DNA of 64,000 bases from positions 1 through 64,000 of the forward strand of contig JAZQLC010000006.1 in NCBI GenBank assembly GCA_045542485.1, read 5' to 3'. This DNA is from SIG575 sp045542485 (lineage in GTDB: Bacteria; Bacillota; Clostridia; Oscillospirales; Acutalibacteraceae). This document shows positions 1 to 8,797 of the stretch, one piece after another; position 1 is the first letter of the stretch; each line of letters opens with the position of its first letter. A model generated the notes under the pieces. The model was not told the origin of the DNA. It did not search any database and saw nothing but the letters and a program-made list of their open reading frames with translations. A program made the translations under genes and the position numbers.

Positions 1-34
1 TGTGAATATAAATACCTTTTTTATTTGTTTTCAT
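1..34 (-). CDS. Probable HemW-like radical SAM protein, N-terminus only
   Basis: An ATG at 34 on the minus strand opens a frame reading MKTNKKGIYIH before it runs off the window edge. HemW (heme chaperone, formerly called oxygen-independent coproporphyrinogen III oxidase-like) characteristically begins with a short tail and then G-[IL]-Y-[IV]-H-I-P-F-C, leading into the radical SAM cysteine motif, so the last visible residues match that opening. A GAGTGA-like ribosome-binding site lies about 5 bases upstream. Only 11 codons are visible, so the cysteines cannot be checked. The call is an inference from family knowledge and could be wrong. Confidence 0.45.
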   Translation of the reverse strand, partial: MKTNKKGIYIH

Positions 35-66
35 AGTATCACTCGTTATTTTTTGTTTCAGAAAAA

Positions 67-173
67 GGGTAGCTTTCGCTGAGTTCCCATAAGGAAGTTT
101 TTGTTTCTCGAACAAAATTCCTTGTATTATTGCCAAAAGCCTCGCAAGGCGTTAGCCTTGCTGCTTTTTTGGC
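67..173. other. Cluster of three hairpins in a gene-free stretch
   Basis: Between the probable hemW start and the terminator at 251-289 no credible gene is seen. Three inverted repeats follow each other: a short one at 67-88, an AAGGAA...TTCCTT hairpin with a T-rich/A-rich stem at 91-123, and a long one at 132-173 with GCAAGGC/GCCTTGC at its tip and GCCAAAA/TTTTGGC at its base. On the minus strand they would fall in the leader of the downstream gene. They may be a structured leader, an old terminator array or a dispersed palindromic repeat; the sequence alone does not decide. Confidence 0.4.
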
Positions 174-250
174 TTCAATTCAAGTAATTTTGCCTTTCTA
201 CGAAACTGCGAAGCACTTTAAAATGCGAAATTACGCGTACAAGAAAAGAC

Positions 251-289
251 AAAAACCACCGATTACGCTGTCGCGTATCGGTGGTTTTT
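251..289. terminator. Bidirectional intrinsic terminator
   Basis: A perfect 13-bp stem (251-263 with 277-289) begins with five A and ends with five T, so it can work on either strand. On the minus strand it is a second terminator behind the secreted-protein gene that ends at 458, separating it from the gene starting at 34. Confidence 0.75.
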
Positions 290-386
290 AACGCATTATT
301 GTGCCGTAAGTTCACATTTTAAAGAAATACTGCCTTATGTGGTGTCAGCGTTGAGGTTGAGCCATTTTTATTGAGCAAAAAATCAA

Positions 387-410
387 GGGCAGACGGTGCA
401 CCATCTGCCC
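387..410 (-). terminator. Terminator of the 585-residue secreted protein gene
   Basis: GGGCAGA at 387-393 pairs with TCTGCCC at 404-410, and the ten bases between are themselves nearly palindromic. Read on the minus strand the hairpin is followed by TTGATTTTTT. It lies about 50 bases past the stop codon at 458. Confidence 0.75.
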
Positions 411-457
411 TCTTTAACCATTGACTGGACGATATCAATAGTTTAGTTTAAAGTTGC

Positions 458-2215
458 TTAGAAGTTGATTGTAGCGAATGTACCGTTGCTTCTATCAACA
501 ATAGTCCATGTTTTTGAAAGACCGATCTTGCTTGTGATACTGTCTTCACAAAGTGAAATTCTGAAAATACCATAGAACTGAGCTGTACCTGATACTGTGA
601 TTTCATCAGCATTATCAAGGATAGCTACAGACTGAGCAAGAAGGTTTGCGGGAATGTCTTCAATAGATGTAGTTGTGTAGTCTGCATAAGGAAGTGTAAC
701 TGTTGCATATACATAAACACCAAGACCACCCTGGAGACCTACGTCGATAAGAGAAATACCGAATGCGCAGAGACCTACATTAAGACCAATGAGAGCTTCA
801 GCAGTACCCATAGCGTTGAATACTTTGGGAGCTGTCTCTGTTGATTCATAGATGAATCTGCCGTTGTTGTCGATGATTTCATAACCAACGCAGTTTTCTG
901 TTGTGATGATGAGTTCAGCATAACCGTAAACGTTGAATACTACGCTAGCTTCCATCTTGATTGTGATAGAGGGAGCGTTGGGGATAGCAATGTGAGCTGT
1001 AAATACAGGGAATCTTGCTGTACCCTTTTCAAGTTTAAGGTTTTCAAAGTTCATCTTGATCTGGTCAACAACTTCCATGCTTGAGATATCTTCTGTGATA
1101 CCTGAAACAAGAGAAGCTGAGTATGAACCGCTAACTTTTGTTGTATCTACGCAGTCATAGTTAAGCTTGAGATAACCTTCCTTAACTGTTGATTTGCCGT
1201 TCTTGAAAGAACCGTCAAACTTTGTAAGGAGTTCAAGATTTGAAACTGAGTAAGACTTAGAAATGTTGATGCCTTCGCCTACATCACCTGAAATAGCGAT
1301 ATCAAAACCGCCTTCTGTGAATGCATAGTCAACATCAGCATCGCCGATTGAGAAGCTACCTTCTGAAAGTGTGTCAACAAGGAGATCTTTAACAGCGCCT
1401 TTAAGAGCATCTTTATCTGTGAGGATACCCTTAACTTCGTCGATTGTTTCCTTGATGCCTTCGTTGTTAGCTACGCCTGCCTGAATTACTTCGCCTTCAC
1501 CTGAAATAACCTGAGCTGCTGCCATGTTGGGTGAGAATGTAGCTGCGTAATCAAGAGATGTAACAACATCTTCAAGTTCTGCTTCTTTAGTCTCTACAAC
1601 AACACCGTTAGCTGTTTCTTTTACAGAAACTACTTCATAGATGCCGCCTTCAAGATTACCACTTACCTGAGGAACAGTAAACACATCACCTACTGAGAGT
1701 GCTGTATCTTCGGGAAGAGTAACAACGTTACCATTAATCTCGTAATCCTCTGTTGTAAGTTCTACAACATTGTCAGCGTAAACAATTTCTGCTGCTTTGT
1801 CTTCAACATCTTTATTGTTTGCGAGATCTTTAAGGATGACAAGAATGTCATAGTAAGCGTCCGCTGCGTCTTTTGCGTCAGCTTTGAGTTCTTCTTTTTC
1901 ATTAAGAATACCCTGCTTGATAGCTTCAGCTGTAACCTTAGCATAATCTACACCAAGTACAGTTGCTGCGTTCTTAAGTGTACCGAACACAAATTCTGTG
2001 TCTGCTGCTTCGTCAACATCATTTACGTCGTCTGCGTCGATGATCTTGAGATCAAGGCAAAGCTGAACAGCGTCTTCTGTTTCATAACCGAGAGTAGCAC
2101 ACATCTTGTTGAGCCATTCTCCCTTTGTCATACCAACTTCGTTACCTGTACCGATACCGAAGAAACTAAGAACAAGCATAACGATAGAGAGAATCCATGA
2201 GATGATTTTGTTCAT
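458..2215 (-). CDS. Secreted acidic surface protein, unknown function
   Basis: 585 residues starting with a hydrophobic signal or anchor segment (about residues 4-22, ISWILSIVMLVLSFFGIG) followed by a polar, very acidic protein. Residues about 28-110 hold repeated helical stretches (MTKGEWLNKMCATLG, then a second similar one) that faintly recall SLH modules, but the match is too weak to assign. The rest is rich in beta-forming Val/Thr/Ile segments and has no catalytic motif I recognise. Start: GGAGG lies 8 bases before ATG. The gene stands alone with a near-consensus promoter (2320-2349) and tandem terminators. Codons are of the kind used in alaS, purL and glyA here (AAC, ATC, GGT, GTT, AAG preferred), unlike the A-rich usage of comEC. 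I infer a highly expressed envelope or extracellular protein; its role is unknown. Confidence 0.8.
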   Translation of the reverse strand: MNKIISWILSIVMLVLSFFGIGTGNEVGMTKGEWLNKMCATLGYETEDAVQLCLDLKIIDADDVNDVDEAADTEFVFGTLKNAATVLGVDYAKVTAEAIKQGILNEKEELKADAKDAADAYYDILVILKDLANNKDVEDKAAEIVYADNVVELTTEDYEINGNVVTLPEDTALSVGDVFTVPQVSGNLEGGIYEVVSVKETANGVVVETKEAELEDVVTSLDYAATFSPNMAAAQVISGEGEVIQAGVANNEGIKETIDEVKGILTDKDALKGAVKDLLVDTLSEGSFSIGDADVDYAFTEGGFDIAISGDVGEGINISKSYSVSNLELLTKFDGSFKNGKSTVKEGYLKLNYDCVDTTKVSGSYSASLVSGITEDISSMEVVDQIKMNFENLKLEKGTARFPVFTAHIAIPNAPSITIKMEASVVFNVYGYAELIITTENCVGYEIIDNNGRFIYESTETAPKVFNAMGTAEALIGLNVGLCAFGISLIDVGLQGGLGVYVYATVTLPYADYTTTSIEDIPANLLAQSVAILDNADEITVSGTAQFYGIFRISLCEDSITSKIGLSKTWTIVDRSNGTFATINF

Positions 2216-2319
2216 AACTCTTTTTCCTCCTGGTTTTCCGCTTTTGCGGAGTATTTTGGGATTTTACTGATTGGTGAAACGATGAATACGTCCTTCTACA
2301 CCATTCCATCATCGATAAA

Positions 2320-2349
2320 ATATTACCATAAATTATTTTTTATTGTCAA
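2320..2349 (-). promoter_or_regulatory. Sigma-A promoter of the secreted protein gene
   Basis: On the minus strand TTGACA (2349-2344) and TAATAT (2325-2320) are separated by 18 bases. The -35 is perfect and the -10 differs from TATAAT at two positions. The leader to the ATG at 2215 is about 100 bases and contains a small CCGC/GCGG hairpin at 2238-2249 just before the ribosome-binding site. Confidence 0.75.
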
Positions 2350-2414
2350 GAATTTTTTCCATATTTTCTAAAGTTAGTCGAAGTTAAACAATTTTCAGTT
2401 TTCCTTTTGTACAA

Positions 2415-2476
2415 AATAACAAACAGCCGATGTTCTTATCATATTTATCATATGTTCAAACATCGACTTTGTTATT
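2415..2476 (-). terminator. Long hairpin at the end of the phosphohexomutase operon
   Basis: AATAACAAA (2415-2423) pairs with TTTGTTATT (2468-2476), and inside it CGATGTT (2428-2434) pairs with AACATCG (2459-2465). It overlaps the stop codon of the mutase gene. There is no long T-run beyond it, so it may be a weak terminator or an RNA-stabilising end. Confidence 0.45.
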
Positions 2477-4013
2477 ATTTTCGCAAACTTTCTATGGCTT
2501 TTTTAAGTGGAGAAGCATCTATTCCGCCCTGCTCACACATAAATAAGTAAAGCTTTTCACAGATTACAAGAGTTCCCCCCGCCTCATAGCTTTCAACACT
2601 CAGAGGCATCACCGGGTCATGGACACTGAGTCTGAGATGAAACCATCCGTTACCGTTATTTTCATCAACTGATACGCGTATTCCCTCGTATGTATCTTTC
2701 CTTACTGTCCATCCTTCACAGGAAGATGCAAAACCATTCAGAGAAGCAAACAGTTCTTCACTGTATGCTCTGGGGTCAGACCTTTCAATATTGAATCGTA
2801 AATTCAGTTTTTCTCTCGAATCTCTGAAACCATAAAGCAGATCAGAAATTTTCTTACCCTCTTTAGAAAGCTGCACCATTTTAATTATAATCCTGGTGAC
2901 AAGATACGCACCGTCATCAAGATAATAATTCTCTCTGAAAGCAGCATGACCTGATGTTTCAATTGAAAGAGGAGAATTAATTGCAGAATGGTTAAGTTCA
3001 ACCTGTTTATCAATTATGTTTCTGTATCCCCTTTTGTAAGGCAGATGCTTTGCGCCAAGTTTTCTTTCAATAAAATCTGTAACACCGTCAGAAGCAACCG
3101 AGTCAGTTACAATCATCGCGCCGTCATTATTCTCCACTGCGATTGCAGAAGCCAGAGCAATAAGTCTGTTTCCGTTCAGTTCAATACCACCCCTGTCTAC
3201 AACTGCTGCACGGTCAACATCAGTGTCAAAAATCACTCCAAGATGTGCATCGTACTCAACAACTGCATCACAGATGGACTTCATAGCTTTTGCGTCCTCG
3301 GGGTTCGGTATATGATTTGGAAACATTCCGTTATAGTCAAGAAATCTGCTTCCACGGATATCTGCTCCGAGCGGCGCAAGAACCTTTGTGGCATAAAATC
3401 CACCTATACCGTTTCCGGCGTCAACAACAATCCTGAAACCTCTGAGCGGTCTAGAGTAATCAACCGCATTTATTCCGTCGCAAATCATTTTACGGAGATT
3501 TTCTGCATAGATCTTCATATGGTCACAAACAAGAACTGAGCCGAATTTTTCAGCATAAATAAACTGATTCTCCTGGGCATAGAGAAGTATCTCTTCAATA
3601 GCTTTATTATCAAGTCCACCCAGTCTAGTAAAAAACTTTAAACCGTTTTTATCATACGGATGGTGACTCGCAGTGACCTCAATTGCACCGGTGCAGTCGA
3701 GATTGACTGTTGTCATAAACATCGCGGGAGTAGATGAATAATCGCAGTCATATACTTTTACACCCATTTTAACAAGTGCACTGATTACCTTGTCTTTGAT
3801 TCTTTGAGATGAAATACGAGTGTCTCTGCCGACAGATACAACAAGTTCAGAATCTTCTGTTCTGTTTTTTCTCAGCCATTCGACAAATCCACAGGCTATT
3901 CTTTCCACAACCTCATCAGAAAGGTACAACGGCGAATCCTGACCCGAGCGTACTCCAACGCCCCGTATATCAGAGCCGCTTTTGAAAGATGCCCATTTTT
4001 CTTCAAGTATCAT
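2475..4013 (-). CDS. Phosphomannomutase/phosphoglucomutase family enzyme
   Basis: 512 residues, normal for the alpha-D-phosphohexomutase superfamily, which interconverts 1- and 6-phosphates of hexoses for sugar-nucleotide and polysaccharide synthesis. The phosphoserine loop reads TASHHP (Ser116; most members have TASHNP). The magnesium loop is DTDVDR (263-268). The sugar-binding region contains SIETSGH, close to the GEXSGH motif, and the C-terminal phosphate-binding domain follows. It is the last gene of the operon starting at 8759: its ATG directly abuts the stop codon of the DUF2461 gene, with GGAGGAG as ribosome-binding site. The sequence does not tell whether mannose or glucose is preferred, and a glucosamine mutase role is less likely because GlmM is shorter (about 450). 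Confidence 0.9.
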   Translation of the reverse strand: MILEEKWASFKSGSDIRGVGVRSGQDSPLYLSDEVVERIACGFVEWLRKNRTEDSELVVSVGRDTRISSQRIKDKVISALVKMGVKVYDCDYSSTPAMFMTTVNLDCTGAIEVTASHHPYDKNGLKFFTRLGGLDNKAIEEILLYAQENQFIYAEKFGSVLVCDHMKIYAENLRKMICDGINAVDYSRPLRGFRIVVDAGNGIGGFYATKVLAPLGADIRGSRFLDYNGMFPNHIPNPEDAKAMKSICDAVVEYDAHLGVIFDTDVDRAAVVDRGGIELNGNRLIALASAIAVENNDGAMIVTDSVASDGVTDFIERKLGAKHLPYKRGYRNIIDKQVELNHSAINSPLSIETSGHAAFRENYYLDDGAYLVTRIIIKMVQLSKEGKKISDLLYGFRDSREKLNLRFNIERSDPRAYSEELFASLNGFASSCEGWTVRKDTYEGIRVSVDENNGNGWFHLRLSVHDPVMPLSVESYEAGGTLVICEKLYLFMCEQGGIDASPLKKAIESLRK

Positions 4014-4709
4014 TTACTCTCCTCCGTTTAATGACACATACTTTTCGGTAACCTCGAGCAAAAAGCTGTAAAGCGGATAAAAGGCCTTATAGTTTTTTCT
4101 CAGTTTATCAATAAAATCACTGTTTTCAAGTTCAGTTATATCAAAATAATTGCAGGTAAAATGCAATTGCTTTGCATTATATAATTGTATCAGATCCTCG
4201 GGACAATTTCCCTCTTTTAATTTTTTGTAGCAATCAATACTCAGATGTGTGCCCACGCTTTCGCAGGATTTTATCGCTTCTCTGAATCTGTCGGGCTCAG
4301 CGAGAATCTTTTCTCTGTAAATTGAAAGATACTTTGCGTTTGTATAAAACGTACCTACGCCACACGCATATCTGTCGGGAAAAATTTCTAACCAGAAGCA
4401 CGGAATATACGGATTAGTTTTTTTGTCACGCATAAACATTACCCAAACATTTTCTCTGTAAAGAGATTTGTCCTTTGTATAGCGCGTATCTCTCCTGATT
4501 CTCGAAACCATTTTCCACGGAATAAGTACCATTCTGCTGTCATATGAAAACATATCATCGAGAAGTGCTTCAATTATCTGTCTGACCGGCGTTATGACAC
4601 CTTTCTTTATTTCAGGTTTATGCGCCTCATAGAAAGATTTATCATTTTCAAATCTGTTCTGTGCCAGAAGAAACAATGCATCACTTGTAATTCCATCATA
4701 ATTATACAT
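4014..4709 (-). CDS. DUF2461 family protein
   Basis: 231 residues matching the DUF2461 (TIGR02453-type) pattern: an N-terminal ALFLLAQNRFENDKSFYEAH segment, a central RIRRDTRYTKDKSLYREN segment (the hallmark RDxRFSKDKxPYK motif) and a Trp/Gly-rich C-terminal half. The family is widespread and cytosolic, and its biochemical function is unknown. It sits one base after the PLP-lyase gene and directly before the phosphohexomutase gene, so it is co-transcribed with both. No signal peptide or membrane segment is visible. Confidence 0.85.
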   Translation of the reverse strand: MYNYDGITSDALFLLAQNRFENDKSFYEAHKPEIKKGVITPVRQIIEALLDDMFSYDSRMVLIPWKMVSRIRRDTRYTKDKSLYRENVWVMFMRDKKTNPYIPCFWLEIFPDRYACGVGTFYTNAKYLSIYREKILAEPDRFREAIKSCESVGTHLSIDCYKKLKEGNCPEDLIQLYNAKQLHFTCNYFDITELENSDFIDKLRKNYKAFYPLYSFLLEVTEKYVSLNGGE

Positions 4710-4710
4710 A

Positions 4711-5976
4711 TCAGAGCAATCCCCTTTTATTCATTTCCTCTGCTGCCAGCATTATGCCCATTTTTGCACTGTGGAAGTTGAGTCCACCCTGCATCCATAC
4801 AGCATAAGGCTCTCTGAGAGGTGCATCAGCAGAAAGTTCAATTGACGCACCTGAAATGAAAGCACCTGCTGACATTATGACCTGACTGTCATATCCGGGC
4901 ATATCCCACGGCTCAGGAACAGCAGTTGAATCAATAGGTGCACCTTTCTGAAGACCCTGACAGAACGCAATAAGATTTTCAGGTTTTTCAAGCTTTACTG
5001 CCTGAATGATGTCGTGTCTTGATTCATTGATTTCCGGAGTAACACCGAAACCGAATTCACAGAAAAGAGACGCTGTGAACACTGCAGCCTTTAGAGCTTC
5101 ACCTACAACATGAGGTGCGTTGAAAAGTCCCATATAAAGATTTCTGCTTTGTCCGAGAGTTGCACCAACTTCTCTGCCGAGACCCGGGGTAGTCATTCTG
5201 TAAGAACAAAGTTCAACAAATTCCTCTTTACCTGCAATATATCCGCCGGTTCTTGCAATACCGCCACCTGCGTTTTTGATAAGTGAACCTGCAAAGAGGT
5301 CACAATCAACATCACCAGGCTCAATTGTTTCGACAAACTCACCGTAACAGTTATCAACCATTACCATAGCCGTGCTGCAACGCCTTGTAATATCAATAAT
5401 CTCTTTGATTTCGTGAACACTGAGAGTAGGTCTCAGTGAATAACCGCGTGAGCGCTGTATGTAAACCATCTTTACGGAGTTTTCTTTAAGTGCCTTCTCA
5501 ATGGCAGGTAAATCTACTCTTCCCTCTTCATTGAGGGAAACTTCCATATAATTCACACCAAAATCTTTCAGTGAGCCTTGTCCCTTATCCTCTGTAAGAC
5601 CGATTACACTGTGAATTGTATCGTAAGGTGTGCCTGTTACGGAAAGCATTGTGTCCCCGGGACGGAGAATACCGAAAAGAGCAACTGCAAGAGTATGTGT
5701 ACCGCATGTAAAGTTATGTCTGATGATTGAATCTTCTGCACCGACACATTTTGCAAAGAGTTTATCGATAGTTTCTCTGCCTCTGTCGCCATAGCCATAG
5801 CCTGTTGATGAAGCAAAGTGACTTTCACTTATACCGAATTCAGTAAAAGCAGACAAAACTTTTATCTGATTCTGTTCAGTAATTTTTTCAATATTTTCAA
5901 AAGCTTTTCTTGATTTTTCAAGTGCAGTTTCCGATGCACTCAAAATCTTATCGCTGACTTTAAAATTATACAACAT
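4711..5976 (-). CDS. PLP-dependent methionine gamma-lyase-like (aluminium resistance) protein
   Basis: About 421 residues from the chosen start. It belongs to the fold-type I PLP family long named aluminium resistance protein and now grouped as methionine gamma-lyase-like. Visible motifs are the cofactor-binding loop SIIRHNFTCGTHTLAVALFG, the DNCYGEF aspartate stretch that contacts the PLP ring, and SLIKNAGGGIA with the Schiff-base lysine. The frame stays open to 6084, but the start at 5976 is preferred: GGAGTG lies just upstream and the residues before it are not family-like. It overlaps the 3' end of the GNAT gene by 11 bases, which suggests coupled translation. The true substrate is not evident; family members are thought to act on sulfur amino acids. 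Confidence 0.85.
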   Translation of the reverse strand: MLYNFKVSDKILSASETALEKSRKAFENIEKITEQNQIKVLSAFTEFGISESHFASSTGYGYGDRGRETIDKLFAKCVGAEDSIIRHNFTCGTHTLAVALFGILRPGDTMLSVTGTPYDTIHSVIGLTEDKGQGSLKDFGVNYMEVSLNEEGRVDLPAIEKALKENSVKMVYIQRSRGYSLRPTLSVHEIKEIIDITRRCSTAMVMVDNCYGEFVETIEPGDVDCDLFAGSLIKNAGGGIARTGGYIAGKEEFVELCSYRMTTPGLGREVGATLGQSRNLYMGLFNAPHVVGEALKAAVFTASLFCEFGFGVTPEINESRHDIIQAVKLEKPENLIAFCQGLQKGAPIDSTAVPEPWDMPGYDSQVIMSAGAFISGASIELSADAPLREPYAVWMQGGLNFHSAKMGIMLAAEEMNKRGLL

Positions 5977-6706
5977 TTTCAATTTCACTCCACATTTTAT
6001 ATGGGACAAAGCCCAGTTTAGCATAATATTCTTCAAGCAGAGGATTCTCAAGGAAGAGATAAATCTCCTTGCCTCTGTTTTCATCGAGAATTTTTTTCAC
6101 AATCTCCATAGCATATCCGCGGTTTCTGTGCTCAGGATGTGTTGCAACTGCAGACAACACTGCAATTTTCTCAGTTACAAACAGAGCAAAAGCAACAGAG
6201 ACTATTTTTCCGTCAACACGGACACCAGCTGATATTACTGTATTATGTATCATACCGTAGCAAGTATTTACATACCATCCGGGAAAATCAGGGACTTTTC
6301 TGAAAACTCTTTTCAGTAATGGATATACATTTTTCAAATCATAGGTTTCCAGAAGTTCAGCATTACTTCCGAAAACCTCATCTATTCTGAGTTTCAGAAT
6401 TTTGCCTGACTTTTTCTTTCCGTCAAAGTGACAGGAATACTTTTCTTCACAGAGAATAGTTGTAAAGCCAATTACCTTTACAAACTCATTCAACTCTTCA
6501 AAATCTGCATTTTCTCTCAGTGACATAGTTATAACGCCGTCAACTTTCGAGATAACACCTGTGATTGCACCGTCATTTTCACAGACATAAAAGAAAACAT
6601 CCTTAAATTGTCTGATTGCTGAATAGTCAGAATAAATCCGGTGAAAAAACACATCTTCAAAAGAATCAAAATTATACTCATCAAAACTGTCAACAAGCTT
6701 AATCAT
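5966..6706 (-). CDS. GNAT family N-acetyltransferase
   Basis: 246 residues. The C-terminal half carries the acetyl-CoA site: VSAVATHPEHRNRGYAMEIV with the Q/R-x-x-G-x-A loop as RNRGYA. The N-terminal half (about 1-120) is a second, degenerate GNAT-like lobe, as in two-lobed members. Start: GGAG stands 7 bases before the ATG at 6706, and the frame upstream of it has no site of its own. It overlaps the M42 gene before it by 8 bases and the PLP-lyase gene after it by 11. The acceptor is unknown; the peptidases and amino-acid lyase beside it make an amino acid or peptide plausible (inference). Confidence 0.85.
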   Translation of the reverse strand: MIKLVDSFDEYNFDSFEDVFFHRIYSDYSAIRQFKDVFFYVCENDGAITGVISKVDGVITMSLRENADFEELNEFVKVIGFTTILCEEKYSCHFDGKKKSGKILKLRIDEVFGSNAELLETYDLKNVYPLLKRVFRKVPDFPGWYVNTCYGMIHNTVISAGVRVDGKIVSVAFALFVTEKIAVLSAVATHPEHRNRGYAMEIVKKILDENRGKEIYLFLENPLLEEYYAKLGFVPYKMWSEIENVV

Positions 6707-7733
6707 TTGCAAACTCCGTAACAAGTTTATTCACAAGGTTAAATACATCTTCAACATCGCTCTTTTTAACAACGCAGGATGGAGAATGAAGATATCTGCA
6801 CGGTACGGAAACAGCAAGACATTTCACGCCATCGGCGGCTTTGTGAATCTGTGATGCGTTGTTGCCACCCGCTATCATTGTCTTGGTCTGCGCCTTTATA
6901 TTATTGTTTTTCGCTATATCCATAGCTTTTCTGTACAAATCCTTAAGATATACTGTTCCGCCATCCATAAAGGAAACAACGGCACCACCACCGAGAGAGC
7001 AGACTTTCTTCTCATTTGAAATGCCACTTATATCAGATGCTGTTGTACATTCAAGAGCAATAGCAAAATCAGGCTTTACTCTGTTTGTGGCAGTGATTGC
7101 ACCGCGGCAGCCTACTTCTTCCTGAACAGTAAAGGTAAATGTAATGTCATATTCCTGCTCGGACAGAATCATATGAAGCATAATGGCACAACCCAACCTG
7201 TCATCGAGAGCTTTTGCTTTTACAAACTCTTCATTCTCACCGAAAGGTACATAATTCGAATCAAATTCAATACTGTCCCCCAGTGAAACATATTTTTCGG
7301 CCTCTTCACGGCTGTCAGCACCGATATCCACATACAAATCGTCAATTTTCGGAATATCTTTTTCTTTGCCTTTATCCATAAGATGAACAGGTTTCACGCT
7401 GACAACACCCGTCAAGCCGTTTACCTTTACACTCCTGCCGAGAAGCACCTTGGGATTTATACTGCCAACACTGTGCACTTTGAGCAACCCGTCAGGTGTG
7501 ATATAACAGACAATGAGACCGACTTCGTCCATATGGGCATCTATCATAATTTTATTTGCCGGTTTATTCCTGCCTTTTTTCTCTACAATAAGGTTACCCA
7601 GGTTATCAGTAAAATACGAAACTCCCTCTGCATCTTTTATCTTGTCAATTATATAGTTACACACACTTTCTTCTCTTGAGGAAATGCCGTCAATACAAGA
7701 AAGGTCTTTCGCATAATCAAAAATTCTGTTCAT
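6699..7733 (-). CDS. M42 family metallo-aminopeptidase (second of tandem pair)
   Basis: 344 residues, usual for the M42 glutamyl aminopeptidase/TET family of cytosolic zinc or cobalt enzymes that trim small peptides. Metal and catalytic motifs in order: IDAHMDEVGLIV (metal His and Asp), AKALDDRLGCA (bridging Asp), FTVQEEVGCRGA (catalytic Glu and metal Glu), IALECTTASD (metal-binding acidic residue, Glu in this branch) and RYLHSPS (last metal His). It follows the first M42 gene with no gap and is about as long, so the pair looks like an old duplication that has diverged strongly. Substrate preference cannot be read from sequence; paired M42 enzymes often differ in N-terminal residue preference. 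Confidence 0.92.
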   Translation of the reverse strand: MNRIFDYAKDLSCIDGISSREESVCNYIIDKIKDAEGVSYFTDNLGNLIVEKKGRNKPANKIMIDAHMDEVGLIVCYITPDGLLKVHSVGSINPKVLLGRSVKVNGLTGVVSVKPVHLMDKGKEKDIPKIDDLYVDIGADSREEAEKYVSLGDSIEFDSNYVPFGENEEFVKAKALDDRLGCAIMLHMILSEQEYDITFTFTVQEEVGCRGAITATNRVKPDFAIALECTTASDISGISNEKKVCSLGGGAVVSFMDGGTVYLKDLYRKAMDIAKNNNIKAQTKTMIAGGNNASQIHKAADGVKCLAVSVPCRYLHSPSCVVKKSDVEDVFNLVNKLVTEFAND

Positions 7734-8759
7734 TCAGCACTCCTCCATTCTCAAAGATATATATTCACTGATGAGCTTTGCAGTGGCAATCACATCCTGA
7801 ATATCAATAACTTCAGCCTGTGTGTGCATATTTCTCTGAGGAATTGAAATAAGCCCCATTTTAGTGCCGAAACCTGATACTGCGATACTGTCGGCATTTG
7901 TGCCTGTTCTGCCGCCCATAATCTCTTTCTGATAAGGAATTGACTTTTCCTCTGACACTGACACAAGTTTTTTACTCATTTCAAAATCAAGTGTTGATGA
8001 GAAACCTATCATTGGTCCTTTTGAAAGCTCACCGCTCTCCTCTTCAGACACACCGGGTTGTCTGGCAAAACTTACATCAACTGCAATTGCTTCATCAGCT
8101 TCTGCTCTGAAAGATGAGGTTTTTGCACCGCTTCCGCAGGTTTCCTCACAAACAGAGAAAACAACAGTAAGGTCAGGCTCAATCCCCTTTTCGCGAAGCA
8201 TATCACAAACAAGGAGAAGAGAAACAACACCTGCTCTGTCATCAAGAGCTGTGCACGAAACTCTGCTTCCCAACAGTTTGTTGAATTTTGAAAAAACTGT
8301 AACACGGTCAGAAGGGGTAATATATTTCTCAGCCGTTTCTTTATCCATTCCGACGTCAATTACGAGATCAGTCATATCACTTGCTTTATTATCATCTGAT
8401 TTGGAAAGATGCGGAGGAATTGCAGAAACAATGCCGTAAACAGGTTTTTTACCGTGGATAACAATCTCAGCTGTTTCAAGAGTTCTGGTGTCAATGCCAC
8501 CGCATTTGCCGACCTTGACAAAGCCTTCGTCAGTTATTGCAGTCACTACAAGACCGATTCTGTCAATGTGAGCGTCGAGAAGAAAATGAGTGCCGTCACC
8601 CTCTTTTCTGCCCACTACATTACCGAGTTTATCAATGGTGACATCCATATATTTACCAAGCTCTTCGGCAGCAATTTTTGCAGCCTCAGTTTCGTCTCCC
8701 GATGTTCCGTCTGCAAGGCAAAGCTTTTCAAGAAGATTGAGAACATAAGTATCCGTCAT
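7734..8759 (-). CDS. M42 family metallo-aminopeptidase (first of tandem pair)
   Basis: 341 residues from the ATG at 8759. An in-frame GTG lies 4 codons upstream, but the AGAAGTGA ribosome-binding site is better placed for the ATG and overlaps that GTG. Motifs: LLDAHIDRIGLVV, CTALDDRAGVV, SVCEETCGSGA (CEE in place of QEE), AVDVSFARQPG and RNMHTQAEV. All metal positions appear to be kept. It is the first gene of a six-gene operon behind the promoter at 8798-8826. With its neighbour it probably completes breakdown of oligopeptides in the cytoplasm; this is inferred from the family. Confidence 0.9.
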   Translation of the reverse strand: MTDTYVLNLLEKLCLADGTSGDETEAAKIAAEELGKYMDVTIDKLGNVVGRKEGDGTHFLLDAHIDRIGLVVTAITDEGFVKVGKCGGIDTRTLETAEIVIHGKKPVYGIVSAIPPHLSKSDDNKASDMTDLVIDVGMDKETAEKYITPSDRVTVFSKFNKLLGSRVSCTALDDRAGVVSLLLVCDMLREKGIEPDLTVVFSVCEETCGSGAKTSSFRAEADEAIAVDVSFARQPGVSEEESGELSKGPMIGFSSTLDFEMSKKLVSVSEEKSIPYQKEIMGGRTGTNADSIAVSGFGTKMGLISIPQRNMHTQAEVIDIQDVIATAKLISEYISLRMEEC

Positions 8760-8797
8760 CAACCAATTCACTTCTTTCAGAAATATTTTATCAGAAT

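Noticed and set aside
540..2130. SLH domain in the 585-residue secreted protein
   Set aside because: Only faint similarity in helical segments; the conserved SLH motifs (W..I..L...GI, TR.E) are not convincingly there.
2988..3539. A 183-codon plus-strand frame opposite the phosphohexomutase gene
   Set aside because: Shadow of a conserved enzyme gene; no motif or plausible start.
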